From the NCBI GenBank assembly GCA_035528275.1, contig DATKYV010000148.1, forward strand, positions 1-22,558: DNA of 22,558 bases. Direction: 5' to 3'. The translations under genes were made by a program, and so were the position numbers. Positions within the stretch are counted from its first letter, which is position 1. Every line of letters starts with the position of its first letter. The notes below the pieces were generated by a model that was given only the letters and a program-made list of their open reading frames with translations, ran no database searches and was not told where the DNA came from. Origin of the DNA: DATKYV01 sp035528275 (GTDB taxonomy: Bacteria; Acidobacteriota; Terriglobia; UBA7540). Shown piece after piece: positions 1 to 7,125 of the stretch.

Positions 1-279
1 TTCTCCGGGCCGCGCCATTTTCATCTGCTCGCGCGCCAGCTTCTCGATCGCCTTGGGATCGGTCTTCAGGCCCTTAATCTGCTGTTCGAGCCGCTGATTC
101 TCCTGCTTGAGCTTCTCGATCTCCAATTGCAGAGTTTGGAACTCCTCCCGCTTGTGGCGCATCGCCAGATAGCCGTTCTCCCCGAAGACCTCGTGGACGA
201 TGAGGGTGAGGACGATGAGGGCGAGCGCCAGGAGTGCGGCGCGCCGAAGTCGGGCGTCTTCCATGCGGAAGAGCTTCAT
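1..279 (-). CDS. FtsB/DivIC-like septum formation initiator, partial
   Basis: The gene reads right to left from ATG at 277-279 and is cut by the left edge of the window; 93 codons are visible. The protein has a short basic N-terminus, one membrane helix at about residues 14-29, and then a Gln/Glu/Lys/Leu-rich coiled coil at about 42-75 leading into a segment like KAIEKLAREQMKMARPGE. That layout (small bitopic protein, periplasmic coiled coil, then an 'E..AR...M..PGE' stretch) is typical of the FtsB/DivIC family, which bridges FtsL and FtsQ in the divisome. Its start codon overlaps the stop of the upstream phosphohexomutase gene as ATGA, so translational coupling is likely. Family call is good; the division role is inferred from the family. 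Confidence 0.8.
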   Translation of the reverse strand, partial: MKLFRMEDARLRRAALLALALIVLTLIVHEVFGENGYLAMRHKREEFQTLQLEIEKLKQENQRLEQQIKGLKTDPKAIEKLAREQMKMARPGE

Positions 280-1691
280 GGGCTGAAGACGAAAGCTTTG
301 GCGGAGGCGACCAGGCGGTCGAGGTCCGCCTGCGACTGCGCCTCGCAGTAAACGCGCACCACCGGCTCGGTGCCCGAGGGGCGCATGAGCACCCAGGCCC
401 CGTCCTCGGTGATGATCTTCAGGCCGTCGGTCCGGTCGATCTTGGCCACCTTGCGCGAATCGAACTTGTCGTAATCCCGCTTGAGCTTCTCCAGAACGCG
501 CTTCTTGACCTCCGGCTCCAGCGAAAGGTTAATGCGTACCGTGAAGCAGGGGCCGACTTTCTTGAAAAGCGCTTCGAGCTGCTGCTTGACGGAGAGGCCG
601 CGCCGCGCCACGGATTCCGCCACCAGAAGGCAGGCAAGGATGCCGTCCTTTTCCGGCAAGTGGTTGCGGATGCTCAGCCCCGCGCTCTCCTCGCCGCCCA
701 GGACGATCTTATCTTCCTTGATGAGTTCGCCGATGTACTTGAAACCCACGGGAGTCTGGTAGACGGGAACGTTGTGGTATTTTGCGACCGCATCGAGCAG
801 GTGTGTGGTGGCGACGCTGCGCCCGATGCCCCCGGGAATCTTGCGGACTTCAATCAGATAGTCGGCGAGCAATGCCAGGATGAAGTTCGGCTGGATCCAG
901 GTGCCGTCGGCGTCGACGATGCCGAACCGGTCGGCGTCGCCGTCCGTGGAAAGGCCCACGCTGAATCTCTCTTTCTTCACCAGTTCGGAGAGCTCGGTGA
1001 GGTTCTTTTCGCTGGGCTCGGGGCCGACGCCGGAAAACATCACGTCGCGAAAGTCGTGAAGGGTCTCGACCGTCGCGCCTGCTTCCTTCAGAAGTGTGTC
1101 CAGGTAGCCGCGCGCCGTGCCGTAAAGGGGATCGTAGGCGATCTTCAGCTTTGCCTCGGCGATGGCCTTTAGATCCACCTTTTGGCGAATTGTATCCAGG
1201 TAGGCGGGCCGGGGATCGGTGGGGTGGCGGAGCGGGGCGGCGAACATCGGCCCTTTCTCGGAGAGTTCGCCCGCCAGGACCTTGGCCGCGCAGCTCTCGA
1301 TTTCCTTTGTCACCTCGGGCAGCGCCGGGGCGCCGTCGGCCGAAGAGAATTTCAATCCGCTGTATTCGGCGGGGTTGTGGCTGGCGGTGATGTTGATGCC
1401 TCCGGCCAGCTTGCGGGTGATGATTTCGTAGGAGATGGCGGGCGTGGGGTCAGGCCGGGGGCAGAGCCAGGTTTCAATGCCGTGCGAGGAGAGGGTATCC
1501 GCCGCCGTTTCCGCAAACTTTTCGGCGAGAAACCTCGTGTCGTGGCCCACGATGACGTGAGGGCGCGAGGAGCGGCCCAGCAGGTGATGGGCGATTCCCG
1601 CCGCGGCCACTCGGACGTTGGCGAAGGTGAAGTCATCGGCGATGATCCCCCGCCATCCGGAAGTGCCGAATTTAATGGGGTTGTCTGACAT
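276..1691 (-). CDS. Phosphoglucomutase/phosphomannomutase family protein
   Basis: An alpha-D-phosphohexomutase of 471 aa, a normal family length, interconverting hexose 1- and 6-phosphates for cell-envelope sugars or glycogen. All four family signatures are present: the phosphoserine loop ITASHNP (Ser104), the metal loop DGDADR at 250-255, the sugar-specificity loop GGEESAG at 332-338, and the phosphate-binding loop RPSGTEP at 437-443. I chose ATG at 1689-1691 because MSDNPIKFGTSGWRG is the family's usual N-terminus; a longer reading from 1733 adds 14 residues without similarity. Whether glucose, mannose or glucosamine phosphate is the substrate cannot be decided; GEES is compatible with PGM/PMM. 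The gene heads a minus-strand pair with the FtsB-like gene, overlapping it by 4 bp. Confidence 0.93.
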   Translation of the reverse strand: MSDNPIKFGTSGWRGIIADDFTFANVRVAAAGIAHHLLGRSSRPHVIVGHDTRFLAEKFAETAADTLSSHGIETWLCPRPDPTPAISYEIITRKLAGGINITASHNPAEYSGLKFSSADGAPALPEVTKEIESCAAKVLAGELSEKGPMFAAPLRHPTDPRPAYLDTIRQKVDLKAIAEAKLKIAYDPLYGTARGYLDTLLKEAGATVETLHDFRDVMFSGVGPEPSEKNLTELSELVKKERFSVGLSTDGDADRFGIVDADGTWIQPNFILALLADYLIEVRKIPGGIGRSVATTHLLDAVAKYHNVPVYQTPVGFKYIGELIKEDKIVLGGEESAGLSIRNHLPEKDGILACLLVAESVARRGLSVKQQLEALFKKVGPCFTVRINLSLEPEVKKRVLEKLKRDYDKFDSRKVAKIDRTDGLKIITEDGAWVLMRPSGTEPVVRVYCEAQSQADLDRLVASAKAFVFSP

Positions 1692-1837
1692 CGCGGGCCT
1701 ATTGTATCTTTGGCGCTCGTGCTTCGCAATCATCTCGCTATGGCGGTTCTGGCGTCATTTGACTGGGGGGACGGCGCATGGTCGGTAGTCTGGGCGCGAT
1801 AGTGGGCTAGTTGCATGTTCCTGAGCTGGAGAGTGGA

Positions 1838-2311
1838 ATGTCGGAGATGACTGATCCTGCGCCGGGAGACGCCGATGATACTCAAGGCCTCTTATGGGAG
1901 AACCACGCATGGTCGGAGTGGTATCCTTTGGACATTGCAATTGCGCCCCGTGAGGCAAAAGCACCAGACACCGTCGGCCTGTACCGGCTTCGTTGCAAGG
2001 AACGACGTGGACTCATTTACATTGGCGAAATCGGCGATTCACTAAGGAAACGATTTCGGCAACTCCGAAAAGCCACGCAGTACGTCGCACATGGCAAATC
2101 GCCAGGCCCGCCGCACATTGCTGGTGGCTGTGTGCACGAGCACGAGCGCGCTGGTTTTGTGGTTGAAGTATCCTGGGTGGAGAAGCCAAATCTCTGCCGC
2201 CGCGACAGGAAGGGCGTCGAATGCGAACTGATCGCGACCTATCGAAAGACGATGGGGACTAACCCTACCTGCCAGTTTGGCGGATCTTTTACGGAGGGGA
2301 ATCTTGGATGA
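1838..2311 (+). CDS. GIY-YIG nuclease domain protein
   Basis: A 157-aa protein carrying a recognisable GIY-YIG endonuclease core. It has GLY at residues 47-49, YIG at 61-63 (in LIYIGE), an arginine-rich helix 69-76 (LRKRFRQL) supplying the conserved Arg, then Glu in GVECELI (128/130) and Asn142 in GTNP. These match the conserved family positions (GIY, YIG, Arg, Glu, Asn), so the active site looks intact. The ATG at 1838 follows a purine-rich GGAGAG. A TTG at 1811 would add nine residues and lacks an obvious ribosome site. The gene overlaps the next (HNH) gene by 8 bp, so the two are probably made together. GC is visibly lower than in flanking genes, which suggests transfer. The substrate is unknown; no methyltransferase is adjacent. 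Confidence 0.7.
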   Translation: MSEMTDPAPGDADDTQGLLWENHAWSEWYPLDIAIAPREAKAPDTVGLYRLRCKERRGLIYIGEIGDSLRKRFRQLRKATQYVAHGKSPGPPHIAGGCVHEHERAGFVVEVSWVEKPNLCRRDRKGVECELIATYRKTMGTNPTCQFGGSFTEGNLG

Positions 2312-2819
2312 GTTCATACTGAATCCCTTGCAGGAACGCTGGGCATCAAAGCGCCGCCAAGGGGTGTCGGCATCGGTAGTGAAACGGATTCTAGTCGAGC
2401 AAAAAGGATTATGTGCTCTATCCAATGCTCCTATGGTGTTTGATGTGGGTGAGTGTACGCCACACAAGGGTGGTCGCGGATGCCATCCACTATGCCCAGC
2501 GGTAGACCACATTGACCCAGGCAACCGATCCGGAGGTATCCAGATCGTCTGTTATGCGCTAAACGACCTCAAGGGGCACTTACCGGTTGACTGTTTTGAC
2601 GCTTTGCGTCGCTCTAAGCCCTGGAAACTGCTAATGCTTAGGTGGAAGCAGCAAGCAGAAAAAGAGCCAACGGACCGTCACGCATTTGCGCGACTGCTTC
2701 GCCCAAACGCTCAACCCAAGCCGCATTTGACAACAGCAATCTCGACCCCTCGACGCCCTACCCGACCAGTGCTGGAATCGGGCCATACCCAACCGCCGCG
2801 CCAGAGAATTTCCAAATGA
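2304..2819 (+). CDS. HNH endonuclease domain protein
   Basis: A 171-aa protein with an HNH (beta-beta-alpha-metal) nuclease core. CALSNAPM at 37-44 is followed by a His/Cys-rich stretch (CHPLCPAVDHIDP, 60-72) with the Asp-His pair at 68-69, then IVCYALNDLKGHLP (81-94) supplying Cys83, Asn87 and His92. This order (C.LS, DHIDP, VCYA.N..KG) is that of phage-type HNH proteins that use paired cysteines to hold a structural zinc. I prefer TTG at 2304 because GGAGGGG at 2293-2299 sits at good spacing before it; a TTG at 2277 has no such site. The tail after residue 135 is Pro/Arg-rich and probably disordered. It overlaps the GIY-YIG gene and lies 31 bp upstream of cutA. Nuclease activity is inferred; the target is unknown. 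Confidence 0.68.
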   Translation: MDEFILNPLQERWASKRRQGVSASVVKRILVEQKGLCALSNAPMVFDVGECTPHKGGRGCHPLCPAVDHIDPGNRSGGIQIVCYALNDLKGHLPVDCFDALRRSKPWKLLMLRWKQQAEKEPTDRHAFARLLRPNAQPKPHLTTAISTPRRPTRPVLESGHTQPPRQRISK

Positions 2820-2840
2820 CACTAGTACCGCCCTTGCCTG

Positions 2841-2846
2841 AGGAGG
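2841..2846 (+). promoter_or_regulatory. Ribosome binding site of cutA
   Basis: AGGAGG lies four bases before GTG at 2851 and decides the GTG start of cutA. No ATG is available at the conserved N-terminus of the protein. Confidence 0.7.
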
Positions 2847-2850
2847 AATC

Positions 2851-3177
2851 GTGACGGACAAAGTCGTAATCATGGTTACTGCCGCCAGCCGGCGGGAGTG
2901 TCGCAAGATCGCGCGGCACCTGGTGGAGGCAAAACTCGCCGCTTGCGTCAACATCACGCAGCCGGTGGAGTCCGTCTATCGCTGGGAAGGGAAGTTGGCC
3001 AACGACAATGAGTTTCTGATGCTCATCAAGAGCACGCGAGGCTTGTTTCCCCAGATCAAGGCTGCAATCTCCAAGATTCACAGCTATCATACGCCCGAAA
3101 TCATCTGTCTCCCCATCATCGACGGCTCGCGGAATTATCTGCAGTGGCTCAGCGACTCGGTCAAGCAGTCAGGGTAG
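2851..3177 (+). CDS. cutA: CutA1 divalent-cation tolerance protein
   Basis: A 108-aa protein of full CutA length. The family pattern is clear: a ferredoxin-like beta strand VVIMVTAASR at the start, KIARHLVEAKLAACVNI (19-35), VESVYRWEGK (39-48), EFLMLIKST (54-62), IHSYHTPEIICLPI (76-89) and GSRNYLQWL near the end. CutA proteins are small, very stable trimers linked historically to copper tolerance; their molecular role is still poorly defined. The start is GTG, placed by the AGGAGG site just upstream. The gene follows the two nuclease genes on the same strand, but its composition is like the rest of the chromosome, so a shared function is not implied. Confidence 0.93.
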   Translation: MTDKVVIMVTAASRRECRKIARHLVEAKLAACVNITQPVESVYRWEGKLANDNEFLMLIKSTRGLFPQIKAAISKIHSYHTPEIICLPIIDGSRNYLQWLSDSVKQSG

Positions 3178-3234
3178 GGCCGGCGCGCCTGAGTTGCCAG
3201 GGAACTTCTAAGACTCGAAGGACGTAAGCACTCA

Positions 3235-3262
3235 CAGGAGCGGCGACGGGTCGCCGTCCCTG
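3235..3262. repeat. Imperfect inverted repeat before the ABC ATPase gene
   Basis: Two 12-bp arms (CAGGAGCGGCGA and TCGCCGTCCCTG) pair at 10 of 12 positions around a CGGG loop. It ends eight bases before the ATG at 3271, and it lies 57 bp after the cutA stop. There is no T-run on either strand that would make it a normal intrinsic terminator. It may be a GC-rich dispersed element or an RNA hairpin affecting translation of the ATPase gene. Confidence 0.5.
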
Positions 3263-3270
3263 ACCGAGCG

Positions 3271-4104
3271 ATGATACATCTGGAAAAGCTCCGCAAAGAG
3301 TTCGACGAGCTGGTGGCGGTGAACGATCTCGACGTGGTCATCCCGGAAGGGGAGATCTACGGGCTGATCGGGCCGAATGGCGCCGGCAAGACCACGACGA
3401 TTCGCATGGCTTGCGGCTTGCTCCAGCCGACGGACGGCCGCGTATTCATCTCCGGAGTGGACGTTCACGAGGAGCCCGAACGCGCTCAACGGTTTATCGG
3501 CTACCTCTCGGACTTCTTCTCAGTCTATGACGATTTGAAGGTCTGGGAATACCTCGACTACTTCGCTCACGCTTACAAGATGCCGGAGTCGGAAATCCCG
3601 GCGCGCATCGACGAGGCCATCCAGCAAGTGGGCCTGGAGGTCAAGCGGGACGAGCTGATCAAGGGACTTTCCCGCGGCATGAAGCAGCGCTTGGGCATCG
3701 CCCGGGCGGTGATTCATCGCCCCAAGGTCCTGCTACTCGACGAGCCTGCCTCAGGACTTGACCCCAAGGCGCGGCGAAACGTGTTGCAGAAATCGCGGAT
3801 TTGCGCGTCGGGAGGAGCCGCGATGCCACCCCAAAGAGGACATGGTGATATGAGCTTGAAATGTAAGGGCGGCTTGCGTACGATCGTTGGCGAAGGCAGA
3901 GTTGAAAACGGAAATTCCCAATTGAGGGGCATTGCAGCCCCTAACGCCAAGAGCTTGATCACGGTAGGTCTTACGCGCAAGAACGGCGGCCAGCTGAAGA
4001 ATCAAACGGAATACTGCATTTGTGTCCCGGCCGAAACGACCCCATGGATTCAAGAAGCTCATATTCTCATTGGACATATTCTTGTCGAGATTGTCGAGCG
4101 ATAG
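3271..4104 (+). CDS. ABC transporter ATP-binding protein, C-terminally broken
   Basis: The first 170 or so residues are a normal ABC-2-type ATPase: Walker A GPNGAGKT (34-41), signature LSRGMKQR (133-140), Walker B VLLLDEP (153-159) and D-loop SGLD (161-164). Similarity stops near codon 173. The expected continuation EIADLR is present at 3789-3806 but in another frame, which closes at a TGA 42 bases further on. In the original frame the reading continues through about 100 residues of unrelated sequence to 4104. The H-loop histidine and the rest of the subdomain are missing, so the product should not hydrolyse ATP normally. It is best regarded as a decayed or rearranged gene whose open frame persists by chance. 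The partner permease may be the truncated gene at 8515. Confidence 0.75.
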   Translation: MIHLEKLRKEFDELVAVNDLDVVIPEGEIYGLIGPNGAGKTTTIRMACGLLQPTDGRVFISGVDVHEEPERAQRFIGYLSDFFSVYDDLKVWEYLDYFAHAYKMPESEIPARIDEAIQQVGLEVKRDELIKGLSRGMKQRLGIARAVIHRPKVLLLDEPASGLDPKARRNVLQKSRICASGGAAMPPQRGHGDMSLKCKGGLRTIVGEGRVENGNSQLRGIAAPNAKSLITVGLTRKNGGQLKNQTEYCICVPAETTPWIQEAHILIGHILVEIVER

Positions 4105-4258
4105 TTGTCTGTTGGACGGACCACGACCACATCGCGTGGTTCATCACGTTAACGACAACACTCCACCCATCGGGCACAGCTCCCTAGGCCGAACGGACGG
4201 AGCGGCAAGGTTTGACTGCGCCAAGTAAGAGTGAGACCGAGGTTGCGGATTGGGCCTC
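3800..4258. other. Unrecognised junction sequence, possible element remnant
   Basis: From the break in the ABC gene to the HAD gene I recognise no protein family on either strand, although both strands stay open over 3751-4077. Structural marks are an AGGGGC/GCCCCT hairpin at 3925-3942 with a 6-nt loop, a tandem TTGTCGAG at 4082-4098, GTTGTC at 4104-4109 facing GACAAC at 4154-4159, and an ACCAC/GTGGT hairpin at 4126-4140. Base composition is less GC-rich than the genes. It could be a degraded insertion or an interspersed repeat; no terminal repeats or transposase motifs were found. Confidence 0.4.
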
Positions 4259-5065
4259 ATGATCGAATGTCTACATCCCAGCATATCGGCCGCGCGTGCA
4301 CGCGCCGTGTTGTTTGATTTCGACGGCACCCTATCGCTGATCCGCACGGGCTGGGTGGATGTAATGGTGGCCATGATGGTGGAGATCCTCGGCGAACTCA
4401 AGACCGGGGAAAGAGAAGAGGAGCTGCGGGCCCTCGTCGAGGACTATGTTGCGTGCCTCACCGGGGAACAGACTATCTACCAGTTCATCGAGCTCGCCCG
4501 CCAGATTGAGCTCCGCCACGGCAAGGCGCTGGATCCAGTCATCTACAAGAGGAATTATCACCACCGGCTCATGCAGAAAATCCAGTGGCGGCGCGACGAG
4601 CTGCGTCAGGGAAATGTCTCGCCCGAGAAGTATTTGGTGCCCGGCGTCCGTGCACTGCTGGAAGCCCTGCGAGCACGTGGGCTTACCCTGTACTGCGCGA
4701 GCGGGACGGACCACGCCTACACCGAGGAAGAGGCCCGGCTCCTGGATATCGCCCGCTATTTTGACGGCGGCGTGTACGGTGCGCTTGACGACTACCGAAG
4801 TTTTTCCAAAGAGATTCTCATCCAGCGTATTCTTACCTCGACCGGGTGCCGCGGGGACGAACTGCTGGGGTTCGGCGACGGCTACGTCGAGATCAAGAAC
4901 GTCAAGGAAGCCGGCGGGGTGGCCGTGGGTGTCGCCACGGACGAGCCAGAATGCCGGAAGGTAAACGAGTGGAAGCGGAAGCGGCTGCTGGGCGTGGGTG
5001 CGGACTTCATCATTCCGAATTTCCTTGACCACCGGCAACTGCTCCAGATTCTATTTCCGGAGTGA
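4259..5065 (+). CDS. HAD superfamily hydrolase (phosphatase)
   Basis: A 268-aa haloacid-dehalogenase-type phosphatase with all four motifs. Motif I is FDFDGT, with nucleophile Asp20 and acid/base Asp22. Motif II is YCASGT (Ser149). Motif III is Lys184 in SFSKE. Motif IV is GFGDGYVEIKN, with Asp207 and Glu211. An alpha-helical cap of about 100 residues lies between motifs I and II (type C1, like phosphoglycolate phosphatases). The first ATG (4259) has only a poor ribosome site; a TTG at 4250 is an alternative adding three residues. It is the first gene of a three-gene operon, nine bases before the DHS-like gene. With a sugar kinase two genes on, a sugar phosphate is the likely substrate class, but that is inference. 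Confidence 0.85.
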   Translation: MIECLHPSISAARARAVLFDFDGTLSLIRTGWVDVMVAMMVEILGELKTGEREEELRALVEDYVACLTGEQTIYQFIELARQIELRHGKALDPVIYKRNYHHRLMQKIQWRRDELRQGNVSPEKYLVPGVRALLEALRARGLTLYCASGTDHAYTEEEARLLDIARYFDGGVYGALDDYRSFSKEILIQRILTSTGCRGDELLGFGDGYVEIKNVKEAGGVAVGVATDEPECRKVNEWKRKRLLGVGADFIIPNFLDHRQLLQILFPE

Positions 5066-5074
5066 GTCCCAAGC

Positions 5075-6043
5075 ATGAACTCCAAATATGAAACCTTTGA
5101 TCGCTCCCGCCTCCTGATCAAACCGCTGAGCGACCGTGTCCACGACATGCATGGCGAAGACATCTTGAGACTCGAAGACGAGACGCCCGCCTTTTCTTAT
5201 CCTCAGCTTCCGGCATTGGCCCAGCGGATCGTCGCCGCGAAACGCGGCGGAGCAGCGTGCATTCTCATGATGGGCGCGCACGTGATCAAGGCCGGGCTGA
5301 ACCGCCACCTCATCGACTTGCTGGAGCGTGGCTTCCTGACGCACGTCGCGATGAACGGCGCCGGCGCCATCCACGACTACGAACTGGCGCGCCTCGGCGC
5401 CACGACAGAGAGTGTCGCACGCTACATCCGCGAGGGCCAGTTTGGGCTCTGGCGAGAGACGGGCGAGTTGAACGAGTACATCCGCGAGGCGGCAGAACTC
5501 GGGCTCGGGCTGGGCGAGAATCTCGGCCGACGCATCGCGGGCAGCGATTTTCCCCACAAGGACCTGAGCATCTTCGCGGCAGCGTACCGGCTCTCGGTGC
5601 CCGTCACGGTTCATGTGGGCATCGGGTACGACATCACGCACGAGCATCCGAACTGCGACGGGGCGGCGCTCGGCGCGGCCAGCTACCGGGACTTCCTGAT
5701 CTTTGTGCGCAGCGTGGAAAATCTCGAGGGTGGGGTCATGCTCAGCTTCGGCTCGGCCATCATGGGGCCGGAAGTCTATTTGAAGGCCTTGGCCATGGCC
5801 CGCAATGTGGCTCACCAGCAAGGGCGCTCCATCCGGGATTTCACGACGGCAGTTTTCGATCTGGTGCCCATTCGAGGCGACATCCATCATGAACTGCCCA
5901 AGACCGATCCCGGCTACTATTTCCGCCCGCACAAGACGATTCTGGTCCGCACGGTTGCGGATGGCGGGACGAGCTTCTACTTCTGCGGGGACCATCGGGC
6001 TACGGTCCCGGCATTGCGCCGCGCCCTACTGGAGATCGCATGA
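5075..6043 (+). CDS. Deoxyhypusine-synthase-like fold protein of unknown function
   Basis: A 322-aa soluble protein I do not recognise by name. Three segments run parallel in order and spacing to deoxyhypusine synthase: a glycine-rich 'MMGAHVIKAGL..HLIDLLERGF' region (65-87), 'NGAGAIHDYELA' (94-105) where DHS has its His-Asp segment, and 'DLSIFAAAYRLSVPVTVHVG' (163-182) followed by 'GGVMLSFGSAIMGP' (219-232), which resembles the strand that holds NAD. The lysine-bearing WGK-type motif of true DHS is not visible, and bacteria lack eIF5A, so hypusine formation is not proposed. Other conserved-looking residues are His189/His191 in THEHPNCDG and Cys304 in FYFCGDH. It lies between a HAD phosphatase gene and a PfkB kinase gene and overlaps the latter by ATGA, implying one pathway. 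Confidence 0.5.
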   Translation: MNSKYETFDRSRLLIKPLSDRVHDMHGEDILRLEDETPAFSYPQLPALAQRIVAAKRGGAACILMMGAHVIKAGLNRHLIDLLERGFLTHVAMNGAGAIHDYELARLGATTESVARYIREGQFGLWRETGELNEYIREAAELGLGLGENLGRRIAGSDFPHKDLSIFAAAYRLSVPVTVHVGIGYDITHEHPNCDGAALGAASYRDFLIFVRSVENLEGGVMLSFGSAIMGPEVYLKALAMARNVAHQQGRSIRDFTTAVFDLVPIRGDIHHELPKTDPGYYFRPHKTILVRTVADGGTSFYFCGDHRATVPALRRALLEIA

Positions 6044-7020
6044 CGACGCCGGAGATTCTTGCGGCTTTTCCGAAACTCGCGGCGCTGGTGGTGGGCGACA
6101 TCTGCCTGGATCGCTGGTGCACCTATGATCCCACGACCTCCGAACCCTCCCGCGAGACGGGCATTCCCCGCCTCGGGGTGGTGTCCACGGAGGTCACCCC
6201 GGGCGGTGGCGGTACAGTGGCCAACAACCTGGCGGCCCTCGGAACGGGGCGGGTGGCAGTGCTGGGCGTCCGTGGCGACGACGGGTTCGGCTTTGAGCTG
6301 GAACGCGCCTTGGCCGAGCGCGGCGTGACGGCTGAATCTATGGTCAAGGTTCGCGGCTGGCAAACGTTCACCTACACCAAGCTCCTGAACCGCCAGACCG
6401 GTATCGAGGACCAGCCGCGCGCGGACTTCATTTCCACCCGGCCGCTGCCCCCGGAGGCAGAGCAGCGGGTTCTCGACAATCTTTGCTCTGTCATCTCAGA
6501 CTACGACATGATTCTGGTGGCGGACCAGGCGGAGACCAATGCCGGAGGAGTCGTTACTGCTGCCGTGCGAAATCTGATCATTGAGCTGGCCACGACGCAT
6601 CCCGAGAAGGTGTTTCTCGTGGATTCCCGCAAGCGGATCGACTTATTCCGCCACGTGATCATTAAGCCCAATCGCCAGGAGGCAGAGGCAGCCTGCCACA
6701 AGCTTTTCGGGGTCATTGACTATCAGCGCTTGCGAGGACATGTCGAGAGCAAGGTGATGATGGTCACGCATGGTCCGAAAGGTGTGCTAGTTGTGGAGGA
6801 AGGCAAGGAGACCTGGGTTCCCGCGCGGGCGATCGAGAATCCTGTGGATATCTGCGGTGCGGGCGACAGCTTCGCAGCGGGCGCAGCCCTCACGTTAGCG
6901 GTCACCGGCGACGCGCTGGCGGCCACGCGGTTCGGCAACCTGGTCGCCTCCATCACCATTATGAAAAAGGGGACTGGCACGGCCTCGCCCGAAGAAGTTG
7001 CGGCGCGCGACGAGCGGTAG
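6040..7020 (+). CDS. PfkB family sugar kinase, RfaE/HldE-like
   Basis: A 326-aa ribokinase-fold kinase. It begins with LVVGDICLDRW (16-26), as in the kinase domain of RfaE/HldE, followed by PGGGGTVANNLAALG (54-68), the sugar-binding glycine stretch. IIKPNRQEA (207-215) is the 'KPN..E' segment, and DICGAGDSFAAGA (270-282) is PfkB signature 2, with catalytic base Asp276 and the anion hole. Length fits a single kinase domain; no nucleotidyltransferase domain follows. D-glycero-D-manno-heptose 7-phosphate kinase is the nearest named relative by eye, but the PGG(A)AN motif is altered to PGGGGTVANN, so another sugar is possible. It is the last gene of the HAD/DHS-like/PfkB operon; its ATG overlaps the upstream stop by 4 bp. 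Confidence 0.82.
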   Translation: MTTPEILAAFPKLAALVVGDICLDRWCTYDPTTSEPSRETGIPRLGVVSTEVTPGGGGTVANNLAALGTGRVAVLGVRGDDGFGFELERALAERGVTAESMVKVRGWQTFTYTKLLNRQTGIEDQPRADFISTRPLPPEAEQRVLDNLCSVISDYDMILVADQAETNAGGVVTAAVRNLIIELATTHPEKVFLVDSRKRIDLFRHVIIKPNRQEAEAACHKLFGVIDYQRLRGHVESKVMMVTHGPKGVLVVEEGKETWVPARAIENPVDICGAGDSFAAGAALTLAVTGDALAATRFGNLVASITIMKKGTGTASPEEVAARDER

Positions 7021-7125
7021 GGTCTCAGATAACCAGAAATCGAAAGGATATCCTAAACGGGGCTCCGCAACACTGTTGTCTCGCTTTTCATCCTGCTTCC
7101 GGGTCTTCCCTCAGGAGGTTCTGCC

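Noticed and set aside
234..1172. Long plus-strand open frame opposite the mutase gene
   Set aside because: It is the antisense shadow of a high-GC gene with all family motifs; no ribosome site or recognisable product.
3800..4104. Extra C-terminal domain of the ABC ATPase
   Set aside because: The H-loop is missing, the true continuation is in another frame, and the sequence has no domain-like pattern.
5051..5995. Minus-strand open frame opposite the DHS-like gene
   Set aside because: Ala/Arg/Val-rich shadow of a clearly operonic gene; no conserved pattern.
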